Shown in pieces: positions 1 to 5,059 of a DNA stretch of 5,059 bases. The DNA comes from an uncultured Oscillospiraceae bacterium (GTDB lineage: Bacteria; Bacillota; Clostridia; Oscillospirales; Ruminococcaceae). The notes under the pieces are model-generated. The model did no database searches, was not told the DNA's origin, and saw only the letters and a list, made by a program, of their open reading frames with translations. The DNA lies in assembly GCA_900556255.1 (NCBI GenBank), contig USNZ01000109.1:1-5059 (forward strand), read 5' to 3'. The position numbers and the translations under genes were made by a program. Every line of letters starts with the position of its first letter. Positions within the stretch are counted from its first letter, which is position 1.

Positions 1-7
1 CTGTATG

Positions 8-55
8 GCTTCCCCCTTTGGGGGAAGCTGTCACCGCAGGTGACTGATGAGGGGG
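8..55. repeat. Double-hairpin dispersed repeat (Clostridia type)
   Basis: Two adjacent perfect hairpins. The first pairs 8-16 with 20-28 (GCTTCCCCC / GGGGGAAGC, loop TTT). The second pairs GTCACC at 30-35 with GGTGAC at 39-44 (loop GCA). They are followed by TGATGAGGGGG, whose G-run could alternatively pair with the C-run at 12-16. From memory, this arrangement is a frequent intergenic repeat in Faecalibacterium-like genomes and is often mis-annotated as short hypothetical proteins. Its function is unknown to me. The element may begin before the window. Confidence 0.75.
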
Positions 56-66
56 AAATTTGCGGC

Positions 67-114
67 TATTGCCCTGTAGGGCGGGGTGGGGTCACCCCGC
101 CCTACAGGGCAATA
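67..114. repeat. Perfect 22-bp inverted repeat with 4-nt loop
   Basis: Bases 67-88 are the exact reverse complement of 93-114, leaving a GGGT loop at 89-92. The arm runs from TATTGCCCTGTAGGG to GCGGGGTG. No T-run follows on either strand, so it is not a standard intrinsic terminator. The inner right arm CACCCCGCCCTACA (93-106) recurs exactly at 512-525, which marks it as a repeat family rather than a one-off structure. Confidence 0.85.
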
Positions 115-128
115 CAAATCATTGCGCG

Positions 129-278
129 GTAGGGGCGGGGCATGCCCCGCCCGCGGTTTTGCGACAATAACAATTTTACGGGTACTCCGTAGGGGCGGCA
201 TAAATGCCGCCCGTTGCAGCCACGCCAAAATTGCGATATAACGCAAAACCGCACGGGACGCATAGTTGCGTTCCCTAC
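129..278. repeat. Nested inverted repeat carrying three internal hairpins
   Basis: The outer edges are GTAGGG (129-134) and CCCTAC (273-278). Inside, GCGGTTTTGCG (153-163) pairs exactly with CGCAAAACCGC (242-252), and CAATTTT (171-177) pairs with AAAATTG (227-233). Three local hairpins sit on this frame. The left arm holds a perfect 20-bp palindrome at 133-152 (centre GCATGC). The centre has a 9-bp stem, 193-201 with 204-212. The right arm has an imperfect stem, 255-262 with 267-275, with one bulged base. Symmetric ends and no coding capacity suggest a MITE- or REP-like composite element. No target-site duplication or transposase is visible. Confidence 0.65.
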
Positions 279-330
279 AACCCTGCCGGAAATAGGTGCT
301 TTGCCTATAACTGCCTATCTCTCGGTTGTT

Positions 331-360
331 TGCAGGGAGGGGTCTTGACCCCTCCTTGCA
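331..360. repeat. GC-rich hairpin repeat
   Basis: GGAGGGGTC (336-344) pairs perfectly with GACCCCTCC (347-355) around a TT centre. After an unpaired base or two on each side, TGCA (331-334) pairs with TGCA (357-360), and GGTTG (324-328) has a loose partner in CAACC (359-363). It resembles the other palindromes of the cluster in size and in its GGTC-GACC centre, but lacks the GTAGGG edge. Confidence 0.6.
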
Positions 361-386
361 ACCAAGCCGACAGTACGATGTATCGG

Positions 387-414
387 AAAATAGCGCGCCA
401 TTCGGCGCGATTTT
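387..414. other. AT-flanked GC hairpin, possibly a weak bidirectional terminator
   Basis: CGCGCC (394-399) pairs with GGCGCG (404-409) around an ATTC loop. AAAAT (387-391) and ATTTT (410-414) extend the stem, with two unpaired bases on the left. A GC stem followed by a short T-run appears on both strands (ATTTTAT on plus, CTATTTTCC on minus). This fits a weak terminator that could stop transcription entering from the left, or back up the yfbR terminator. The T-run is short, so the call is tentative. Confidence 0.35.
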
Positions 415-439
415 ATGCGCTGCGCGCGGCCAGCGGTGC

Positions 440-464
440 GGCGCGGTCAAGACACGCGCCCTAC
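440..464. repeat. Palindromic repeat ending in CCCTAC
   Basis: GGCGCG (440-445) pairs with CGCGCC (455-460), and GTC (446-448) pairs with GAC (451-453) across an AA centre, leaving one unpaired A at 454. The right edge runs into CCCTAC (459-464), the same edge as other repeats in this cluster. No matching GTAGGG precedes it, so it looks like a diverged or half copy. Confidence 0.5.
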
Positions 465-511
465 ATTACTACCCGTAAAAGGGATTTTTCTACAAACTGC
501 GCCGGTGCGCC

Positions 512-525
512 CACCCCGCCCTACA
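512..525. repeat. Isolated half copy of the 67-114 repeat
   Basis: CACCCCGCCCTACA matches 93-106 exactly over 14 bases, but the complementary left arm is absent here. Just upstream a small GCGC-CGGT-GCGC hairpin (499-510) occupies the place of the partner. It probably is a decayed or truncated repeat copy. Confidence 0.5.
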
Positions 526-536
526 TCCCACTCTAT

Positions 537-563
537 AAAAATGTGTCCGCACAAGCGGACACA
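537..563 (-). terminator. Intrinsic terminator of yfbR
   Basis: TGTGTCCGC (542-550) and GCGGACACA (555-563) form a perfect 9-bp stem with a 4-nt loop. Read on the minus strand the stem is followed directly by TTTTT (541-537) and then ATAG. It begins about 21 bases after the yfbR stop codon. There is no T-run on the plus-strand side, so it acts in the minus direction only. Confidence 0.88.
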
Positions 564-584
564 CCAAACCCAAACTCTAAGCTC

Positions 585-1172
585 TCAAATTCTCGTCAGT
601 TCGTCCAAATTTTCTGCATAGCAGGGCAGCATATACTGCATAAAATACTCTGCCTCCGGGCAGTGCATCTCGTGCAGGGCCTGCGTCTGCTGCGCCTTGG
701 CGGCGGCAAATTCGTGCGTGCCCTCCTCCATGCATTTGATCAGCGCCGAAAGCCTGTCCGCCGCTTTCAGCAGCTTGGCCTCGTCGGCGTTCAGCACACT
801 GCCGGTCAGGTAGCCTTCGGTCACGGGGCGCAGTTCGGGCGGCTGCAGGCTTGCCATCAAACGGGCGCTCTCCTGCTCGACCTGCTTGTAGGCCGTGCGC
901 AGCGCCTCGTTCTTGTACTTGACCGGTGTGGGCATATCCCCGGTCAAAATCTCCGGTGCATCGTGATATAACGCCGCTGTCGCCACCACATCGGGGCGGA
1001 TATTCGCCCCCGTGCCCGTGCATTTTTGGGCGATCAGGCACAGCGTGTGCGCCAGCAGCGCCGTGTCGGCGGTGTGCTCGCTCAGGCTTTCGGGGCGGGC
1101 AGAGCGCATCAGGCTCCAGCGGGTGATATATTTCATGCGCCCCAACAGGGCACTGAACGGAAAAGTTTTCAT
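585..1172 (-). CDS. yfbR: YfbR-type 5'-deoxynucleotidase (HD domain)
   Basis: This 195-residue soluble cytoplasmic protein matches E. coli YfbR (about 199 residues) over its whole length. The family is a metal-dependent HD-superfamily phosphohydrolase that removes phosphate from deoxyribonucleoside 5'-monophosphates, helping to balance dNTP pools. Visible landmarks are RW at 18-19 (substrate contact in YfbR), SEH with H33, the HD pair H70-D71, E74, the GDxPTPVKY segment at 78-86 with D79, and the late metal ligand D139 in KAADRLSALIKCMEE. All expected catalytic positions are present, so it should be active. The start at 1172 gives the N-terminus of the family (FxALLxRxKxIxRW) and has AAAGGA ten bases upstream. 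A longer overlapping frame on this strand (to 1215) is a shadow. It is transcribed alone, divergently from the YfhO-family gene, and ends at the 537-563 terminator. Confidence 0.9.
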   Translation of the reverse strand: MKTFPFSALLGRMKYITRWSLMRSARPESLSEHTADTALLAHTLCLIAQKCTGTGANIRPDVVATAALYHDAPEILTGDMPTPVKYKNEALRTAYKQVEQESARLMASLQPPELRPVTEGYLTGSVLNADEAKLLKAADRLSALIKCMEEGTHEFAAAKAQQTQALHEMHCPEAEYFMQYMLPCYAENLDELTRI

Positions 1173-1173
1173 C

Positions 1174-1234
1174 TTTATTCTTTCCTTTCGATGTGGTATA
1201 GTACCAGTATACCACGATTTTGCGTTTTCAGAAA
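1174..1234. promoter_or_regulatory. Symmetric divergent promoter with inverted repeat 1193-1215
   Basis: GTGGTATA (1193-1200) and TATACCAC (1208-1215) are perfect 8-bp arms around GTACCAG. Each arm carries an extended -10 element: TGGTATAGT on plus (hexamer TATAGT, 1197-1202) and TGGTATACT on minus (hexamer TATACT, 1211-1206). Each hexamer matches TATAAT at 5 of 6 bases. At 17-bp spacing the -35 positions are weak: TTTATT (1174-1179) for plus and TTTCTG (1234-1229) for minus. Inferred starts are near 1209 (plus, toward the YfhO-family gene) and 1199 (minus, toward yfbR). An embedded smaller palindrome, TGGTA-TAG-TACCA (1194-1206), could also be a repressor site. Confidence 0.6.
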
Positions 1235-1252
1235 TCCGATAAACGGGACAAT

Positions 1253-1256
1253 GGAG
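1253..1256 (+). promoter_or_regulatory. Ribosome binding site that decides the YfhO-family start
   Basis: GGAG lies six bases before the ATG at 1263. The alternative in-frame ATG at 1251 has only GGGA two bases upstream, which is too close. The start at 1263 is therefore preferred, and the ATG at 1251 would add just four residues (MEPK). Confidence 0.7.
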
Positions 1257-1262
1257 CCGAAA

Positions 1263-3623
1263 ATGAAAGTTTTGCCATCAAAACCCAAAAACCGCTTTTG
1301 GCAGGTGTTCGGCATCTGCTTTGTGCTGGCGGCGCTGCTGTTTTTGCCGCACTGCCTTATGGACGCCGTGCGCGGCGGCGGGTACTTCCACTACGCCGGG
1401 GATTTTAACGACCAGCAGATCAATTTTTACCAATACGCCAACAGCTTTCTCAAGCAGGGCGGCAGTTACAGCTGGGAGACGGATCTCGGTTCCGGGTTTA
1501 TGAACTCCTACTCGTTCTACCTGCTGGGCAGTCCGTTTTTCTGGCTCAGTATTTTCGTACCTGCGCGGTTTATGCCCTATATGCTGGTGCCGCTTCTCTG
1601 CCTGAAATTTGCCGTGGCCGGCGGCGGCGCCTACCTGTGGGCGCGGCGCTGGGTCGGTGTCGAAAATTGGAGCGTCGTTGCCTCCGTGCTGTATGCCTTT
1701 TGCGGCTTCTCGGTCTACAACATCTTTTTTAACCATTTTATTGACGTTATAGCGTTATTTCCGTTCATGCTGGCCGCGCTGGATGCCGCCGTGCTGGACG
1801 ATAAACGCGGCGCGTTCCCCTTCTGGGTGGCCGTCAACCTGTTGAACAACTACTTCTTTTTCGCCGGGCAGGCGGTGTTTTTGATCATCTACTTTTTCGC
1901 CATGGTCGCCGCCGGGGCGTACAAGCTAAGTGTGCGCAAGTTCTGCACCCTGACGTTTGAAACCCTGCTGGGCTGCGCCATGGGCTGTCTGCTGCTATTG
2001 CCCGCCGGCATTTCGCTTATACAAAACCCGCGCACCATCGCGCCTTTTAGCGGGTACGGCTACCTTGTGTACGGCAAATCCCAGCAGTACCCCGCCATTT
2101 TTTACAGCGCCTTTTTGATGCCCGACGCCCCCTATTTTAAGGATATGTTCCAGGAGGGCATCCTGAAGCACACCAGCATGACCGCCTACCTGCCGCTGGT
2201 CGGGCTGGCGGGCGGGCTGGCCTTTGTGCGCGCCAAGCGCAGCCACCCGTTCACCTACATACTCAAGGCGTGTGTTGTCTGCGCCTTTGTGCCGGTGCTG
2301 AACAGCGCCTTCTACGCCTTAAATTCCAGCTATTACGCCCGCTGGTACTATATGCCGATTCTGATTTTATGCGCTGCTACGGCATATTCTTTCTCTCGCC
2401 CGCATCTGGCGGAAAAAGAGATACCGCCTGCGTGGCGGCTGGTCTTGCTGGTCACCCTAAGCGCCGCCGCCTTTGCGCTGGTGCCCAACAAGGACAAGGA
2501 CGGCAATTTTATCCTCGGTGTCACCGACGAGCCCGCCCGCTTTTGGGGCATCTGGGGCGTGACGCTGCTGGGTGTTATTCTGTTTGGACTTTTGTGGCAC
2601 TTTGCCCGCGACAAGCGCCGCTGGTGCAGTATCCTGCTGGCGGGTATTCTGGGCTTCAGCTTTGTGTACGGCACGGTACATCTTTCACTGGGCAAGTACG
2701 CCCAGTGGCAGAACGACAGCAATCTGATCCCGCAAACCTACGATTCTGTGCAGGAAATTGAGCAGACTCTGCCCGATGACGGCTTTTATCGGCTGGACGC
2801 CTACGGTGCGCACAACAACCTGGGGCTGTGGTTCCACCGCCCCTGCCTGCAATTTTTCAATTCGACTGTCTCCCCCTCTATTATGGAGTTTTATCCCTAT
2901 GTTGGGGTCAAGCGGGACGTCAACTCCAAGCCGGAGGCCAAGAACTTCGCCCTGCGCGGCCTGTTGAGCGTGCGCTACACACTGGTGGCCAAGGACGAGG
3001 ACGAAAACTGGCAAAAGGAAAAGCCGGAGGGCTGGGCACTGTGGGGCGAAACCGCGCAGTACAACATCTACGAGAACGAGAACTACGTTCCTATGGGCTT
3101 TACCTACGACTACTACGTCACCGCCGAGCAGCTGGAAACCGTGCCCGACAGCGAACGTGCCCAGATTTTGCTGCGCGCCGTGCTGCTGGACGATGCACAA
3201 ATCGAGGCCTACGCCGACACGCTGCAGCCCTTGCCCGACAACGAGCTGACCCACCGCACGGCCTCCGCCTACGCGCAGGACTGCGCCGACCGCCGCGCCG
3301 CCGCGGTGGCGGAATTTACCGCCGACAACACGGGCTTTACCGCCCGCACCGACTACGACACCAACCGTCTGGTATTTTTCAGTGTGCCCTATGACGAGGG
3401 CTTTACCGCCACCGTCAACGGCAGCCCCGCCCAAATGGAAAAGGCAGACAACGGCTTGACCGCGCTGTTTGTACCTGCGGGGGCATGCGATATCCGCGTG
3501 ACCTACCGCACACCGGGGCTGGATGTATCGTTAAAAATCACCGCAGCTGCGTGTGTTTTGTACCTTGTGTACCTGTGCGCCGTCACCGTGCGCCGCAGAA
3601 AAACCCAGCAAGCCCACCAATAA
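1263..3623 (+). CDS. YfhO-family polytopic membrane protein (GT-C-like glycosyltransferase)
   Basis: This 786-residue membrane protein has the YfhO-family layout. A first membrane helix spans about 12-32, after a positively charged N-terminus (KPKNR). The first outside loop carries the conserved acidic motif GDFNDQQ (46-52; D47 and D50 are candidate catalytic acids, as in GT-C enzymes) and DLGSGF (74-79). Many hydrophobic helices follow, with YAFCGFSVYN (144-153) and LLNNYFFF (193-200) at family-typical places. A large extracytoplasmic domain runs from about 475 to 750 and ends in the GFTATVNG motif (713-720). A last helix (about 755-776) and a basic RRRK tail close the protein. In Bacillus and Listeria, family members help glycosylate teichoic acids, using lipid-linked sugars made by partner enzymes. 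No partner (CsbB/GtcA type) is visible here, so the substrate is unknown and I give no gene symbol. It is slightly shorter than B. subtilis YfhO (about 860). The longer open frame upstream of 1251 crosses the promoter and yfbR. Confidence 0.85.
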   Translation: MKVLPSKPKNRFWQVFGICFVLAALLFLPHCLMDAVRGGGYFHYAGDFNDQQINFYQYANSFLKQGGSYSWETDLGSGFMNSYSFYLLGSPFFWLSIFVPARFMPYMLVPLLCLKFAVAGGGAYLWARRWVGVENWSVVASVLYAFCGFSVYNIFFNHFIDVIALFPFMLAALDAAVLDDKRGAFPFWVAVNLLNNYFFFAGQAVFLIIYFFAMVAAGAYKLSVRKFCTLTFETLLGCAMGCLLLLPAGISLIQNPRTIAPFSGYGYLVYGKSQQYPAIFYSAFLMPDAPYFKDMFQEGILKHTSMTAYLPLVGLAGGLAFVRAKRSHPFTYILKACVVCAFVPVLNSAFYALNSSYYARWYYMPILILCAATAYSFSRPHLAEKEIPPAWRLVLLVTLSAAAFALVPNKDKDGNFILGVTDEPARFWGIWGVTLLGVILFGLLWHFARDKRRWCSILLAGILGFSFVYGTVHLSLGKYAQWQNDSNLIPQTYDSVQEIEQTLPDDGFYRLDAYGAHNNLGLWFHRPCLQFFNSTVSPSIMEFYPYVGVKRDVNSKPEAKNFALRGLLSVRYTLVAKDEDENWQKEKPEGWALWGETAQYNIYENENYVPMGFTYDYYVTAEQLETVPDSERAQILLRAVLLDDAQIEAYADTLQPLPDNELTHRTASAYAQDCADRRAAAVAEFTADNTGFTARTDYDTNRLVFFSVPYDEGFTATVNGSPAQMEKADNGLTALFVPAGACDIRVTYRTPGLDVSLKITAAACVLYLVYLCAVTVRRRKTQQAHQ

Positions 3624-3662
3624 ACATTGTATCGTACTATTTTTTGGAAAGGAACCCACCCT

Positions 3663-5059
3663 ATGCAAACCCATGCCGAACAACTTGCCGCCGAACTGAA
3701 CCTGAACGTCAAAAACGTGCAGGGTGCCATTGAGCTGATCGACCAAGGCAACACCATCCCGTTTATCGCCCGCTACCGCAAGGAAGCCACCGGCTCGATG
3801 GACGACCAGGTGCTGCGCGACTTGGGCGACCGCTTAGAATATCTGCGCGGTCTGGACAAGCGCAAGACCGAGGTCACCAACTCCATCACCGAGCAGGGCG
3901 TTATGACCGCCGAGCTGACCGCCGCACTGCAAAACGCCAAAACGCTGGCCGAGGTCGAGGACATCTACCGCCCCTACAAGCCCAAGCGCAAGACCCGCGC
4001 GGGTATTGCCAAGGCGCGCGGCCTGCAGCCGCTGGCCGACGCAATTTTGCGTCAGGACGCTGCTTTTGACCCGCTTGCCGCCGCTGCCGACTACCTGAAC
4101 GACGAAGTGCCCGACGCTGCCGCCGCGCTGCAGGGTGCCAAGGATATCATTGCCGAGGCCGTCTCGGACGACGCCGCCTGCCGCGCCGAGCTGCGCCGCT
4201 ACTACCGTGCGTTCGGCCGCATCACGGCCGCCAAAACCAAGGACGAGGACAGCGTCTACGCCCAGTATTACGACTACGCCGAGCCGCTGAACAAGATCCC
4301 CGGCCACCGCGTGCTGGCGCTGGACCGCGGCGAGCGCGAGGGCTTTTTGAAGGTTGCGCTGGAGGTGGACGCCGAGCGCGCCGCCGGCATCGTAAGCTGG
4401 ATGTTCGCCCGCAGAAAGACCGGCGGTGCCAGCGCCCTGCTGGTGGACGAGGCCGCCCGCGACGCTTACAGCCGCCTGATCCACCCCAGCCTGGAAAACG
4501 AGCTGCGCACCGCCCTGTCCGACGCCGCCGCCGAGGGTGCCATCAAGGTTTTCGGCGACAACCTGCGCCAGCTTTTGCTGCAGCCGCCCATCCGCGGCAA
4601 AACCGTTATGGGGCTGGACCCCGGCTACCGCATGGGCTGCAAGGTCGCCGTTGTGGACCCCACCGGCAAGGTGCTGGACACAAACGTCGTCTACCCCGTG
4701 CCGGAGTTCAAGCGCGTTGACCAGGCCAAAAAAATCATCAAGTCGATGGTTTTGAAAAACGGCGTCGAGGTCATGGCCATCGGCAACGGCACCGCCGGCC
4801 ACGAAACCGAGGAATTTGCCGCCGAGGTCATCCGCGAATTGGCCGAGGAAAAGCAGCTGCACTTACAATATATGGTCGTCAGCGAGGCGGGCGCGTCGGT
4901 GTACTCGGCATCCAAGCTGGCGGCGGAGGAGTTTCCGCAGTTTGATGTCAACCTGCGCAGCGCCGTGTCCATCGCCCGCCGCCTGCAGGACCCGCTGGCC
5001 GAGCTGGTCAAAATCGACCCCAAGGCCGTCGGCGTGGGCCAGTACCAGCACGATATGCC
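3663..5059 (+). CDS. tex: Tex transcription accessory / RNA-binding protein (3' end missing)
   Basis: The frame is open from ATG at 3663 to the right edge: 465 codons of a protein usually about 710-780 residues. Tex is a cytoplasmic nucleic-acid-binding housekeeping protein related to eukaryotic Spt6. The N-terminal Tex domain shows IPFIARYRKEATG (32-44) and IYRPYKPKRKTRA (101-113). The YqgF/RNase H-like domain starts near 314 with GLDPGYRMGCK (317-327), then AIGNGTA (372-378), VVSEAGASVYSAS (405-417) and LQDPLAELVKIDPK (441-454), and the visible part stops at VGQYQHDM (458-465). The helix-hairpin-helix and S1 RNA-binding domains expected next lie beyond the window. The start is supported by GGAAAGGA ending nine bases upstream and by the usual family N-terminus. 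It follows the YfhO-family gene by 39 bp without a terminator, suggesting an operon. The gene appears intact as far as seen. Long open frames antisense to it are GC-bias shadows. Confidence 0.93.
   Translation, partial: MQTHAEQLAAELNLNVKNVQGAIELIDQGNTIPFIARYRKEATGSMDDQVLRDLGDRLEYLRGLDKRKTEVTNSITEQGVMTAELTAALQNAKTLAEVEDIYRPYKPKRKTRAGIAKARGLQPLADAILRQDAAFDPLAAAADYLNDEVPDAAAALQGAKDIIAEAVSDDAACRAELRRYYRAFGRITAAKTKDEDSVYAQYYDYAEPLNKIPGHRVLALDRGEREGFLKVALEVDAERAAGIVSWMFARRKTGGASALLVDEAARDAYSRLIHPSLENELRTALSDAAAEGAIKVFGDNLRQLLLQPPIRGKTVMGLDPGYRMGCKVAVVDPTGKVLDTNVVYPVPEFKRVDQAKKIIKSMVLKNGVEVMAIGNGTAGHETEEFAAEVIRELAEEKQLHLQYMVVSEAGASVYSASKLAAEEFPQFDVNLRSAVSIARRLQDPLAELVKIDPKAVGVGQYQHDM

Larger units (their letters stand above)
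1..536. other. Gene-free region filled with GC-rich palindromic repeats
   Basis: I see no convincing gene here. Open frames exist on both strands, but they read straight through perfect palindromes, lack good ribosome binding sites and resemble no family I know. The stretch is instead a run of at least six inverted repeats, annotated separately. Several have GTAGGG at the left edge (76-81, 129-134, 189-194) or CCCTAC at the right edge (101-105 area, 273-278, 459-464, 519-524). Their centres differ while pairing is kept. This is what non-coding REP/MITE-like repeat clusters look like. The region lies downstream of the yfbR terminator; the gene to the left is outside the window. Confidence 0.75.

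Noticed and set aside
31..450. Minus-strand open frame (139 codons) in the repeat region
   Set aside because: It is a translation of the palindromes, of the kind often mis-annotated as hypothetical proteins; no ribosome binding site and no family resemblance.
1..525. CRISPR array
   Set aside because: The repeats are palindromic, of unequal length and irregularly spaced, with varied centres; there are no uniform direct repeats with unique spacers.
204..971. Plus-strand open frame (255 codons) over the repeats and the end of yfbR
   Set aside because: Its first half translates palindromic repeats and its second half is antisense to conserved yfbR sequence; no plausible start signal is present.
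577..1215. Alternative minus-strand frame (212 codons) overlapping yfbR
   Set aside because: It overlaps the frame that carries every YfbR active-site residue, starts inside the promoter palindrome and shows no recognisable domain.
1026..1262. Upstream extension of the YfhO-family frame
   Set aside because: It would run through the divergent promoter and antisense to yfbR, and the residues do not resemble the family; the ATG at 1263 has the proper ribosome binding site.
2685..3434. Minus-strand open frame (249 codons) inside the YfhO-family gene
   Set aside because: It has a similar Gly/Val-rich shadow composition, no ribosome binding site or known domain, and overlaps the well-supported extracytoplasmic domain of the plus-strand protein.
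3624..3662. Separate tex promoter or terminator in the 39-bp gap
   Set aside because: There is no hairpin with a T-run, and the AT-rich bases around 3627-3645 give no -35/-10 pair with acceptable spacing.
3834..4862. Long minus-strand open frame (342 codons) antisense to tex
   Set aside because: It is Gly/Val/Ala/Gln-rich low-complexity sequence, as expected from the complement of GC-rich codons, and it lies wholly inside tex, which matches its family throughout.

Overview
The window looks like chromosome from a GC-rich, Gram-positive gut Clostridia, most likely Oscillospiraceae/Ruminococcaceae (Faecalibacterium, Gemmiger or Subdoligranulum relatives). This is inferred from three things. The left-end repeat matches, from memory, a repeat common in that group. 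The ribosome binding sites are purine-rich Firmicutes types (AAAGGA, GGAG). The membrane protein belongs to the YfhO family, typical of Firmicutes. No marker gene fixes the species.

Layout: positions 1-536 hold no convincing gene. They are packed with GC-rich palindromes, several bounded by GTAGGG or its complement CCCTAC. The first gene, on the minus strand (585-1172), is a YfbR-type HD-domain 5'-deoxynucleotidase with all expected metal and substrate residues; it ends just before a clear intrinsic terminator (537-563). A 90-bp divergent intergenic region (1173-1262) has a near-symmetric promoter: an 8-bp inverted repeat whose two halves each carry an extended -10 element, one facing each way.

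On the plus strand follow a 786-residue YfhO-family polytopic membrane protein (1263-3623) and, 39 bp later, the transcription accessory protein Tex (3663 to beyond the right edge; 465 codons visible). There is no terminator between them, so they are probably co-transcribed.

Functionally the three genes do not form one obvious pathway: nucleotide pool cleaning (YfbR), probable sugar transfer to a cell-surface polymer (YfhO family) and RNA/transcription housekeeping (Tex). I see no mobile element gene, CRISPR array, tRNA, rRNA or defence system. The least explained parts are the palindrome cluster, especially a nested three-hairpin element at 129-278, and the symmetric divergent promoter.
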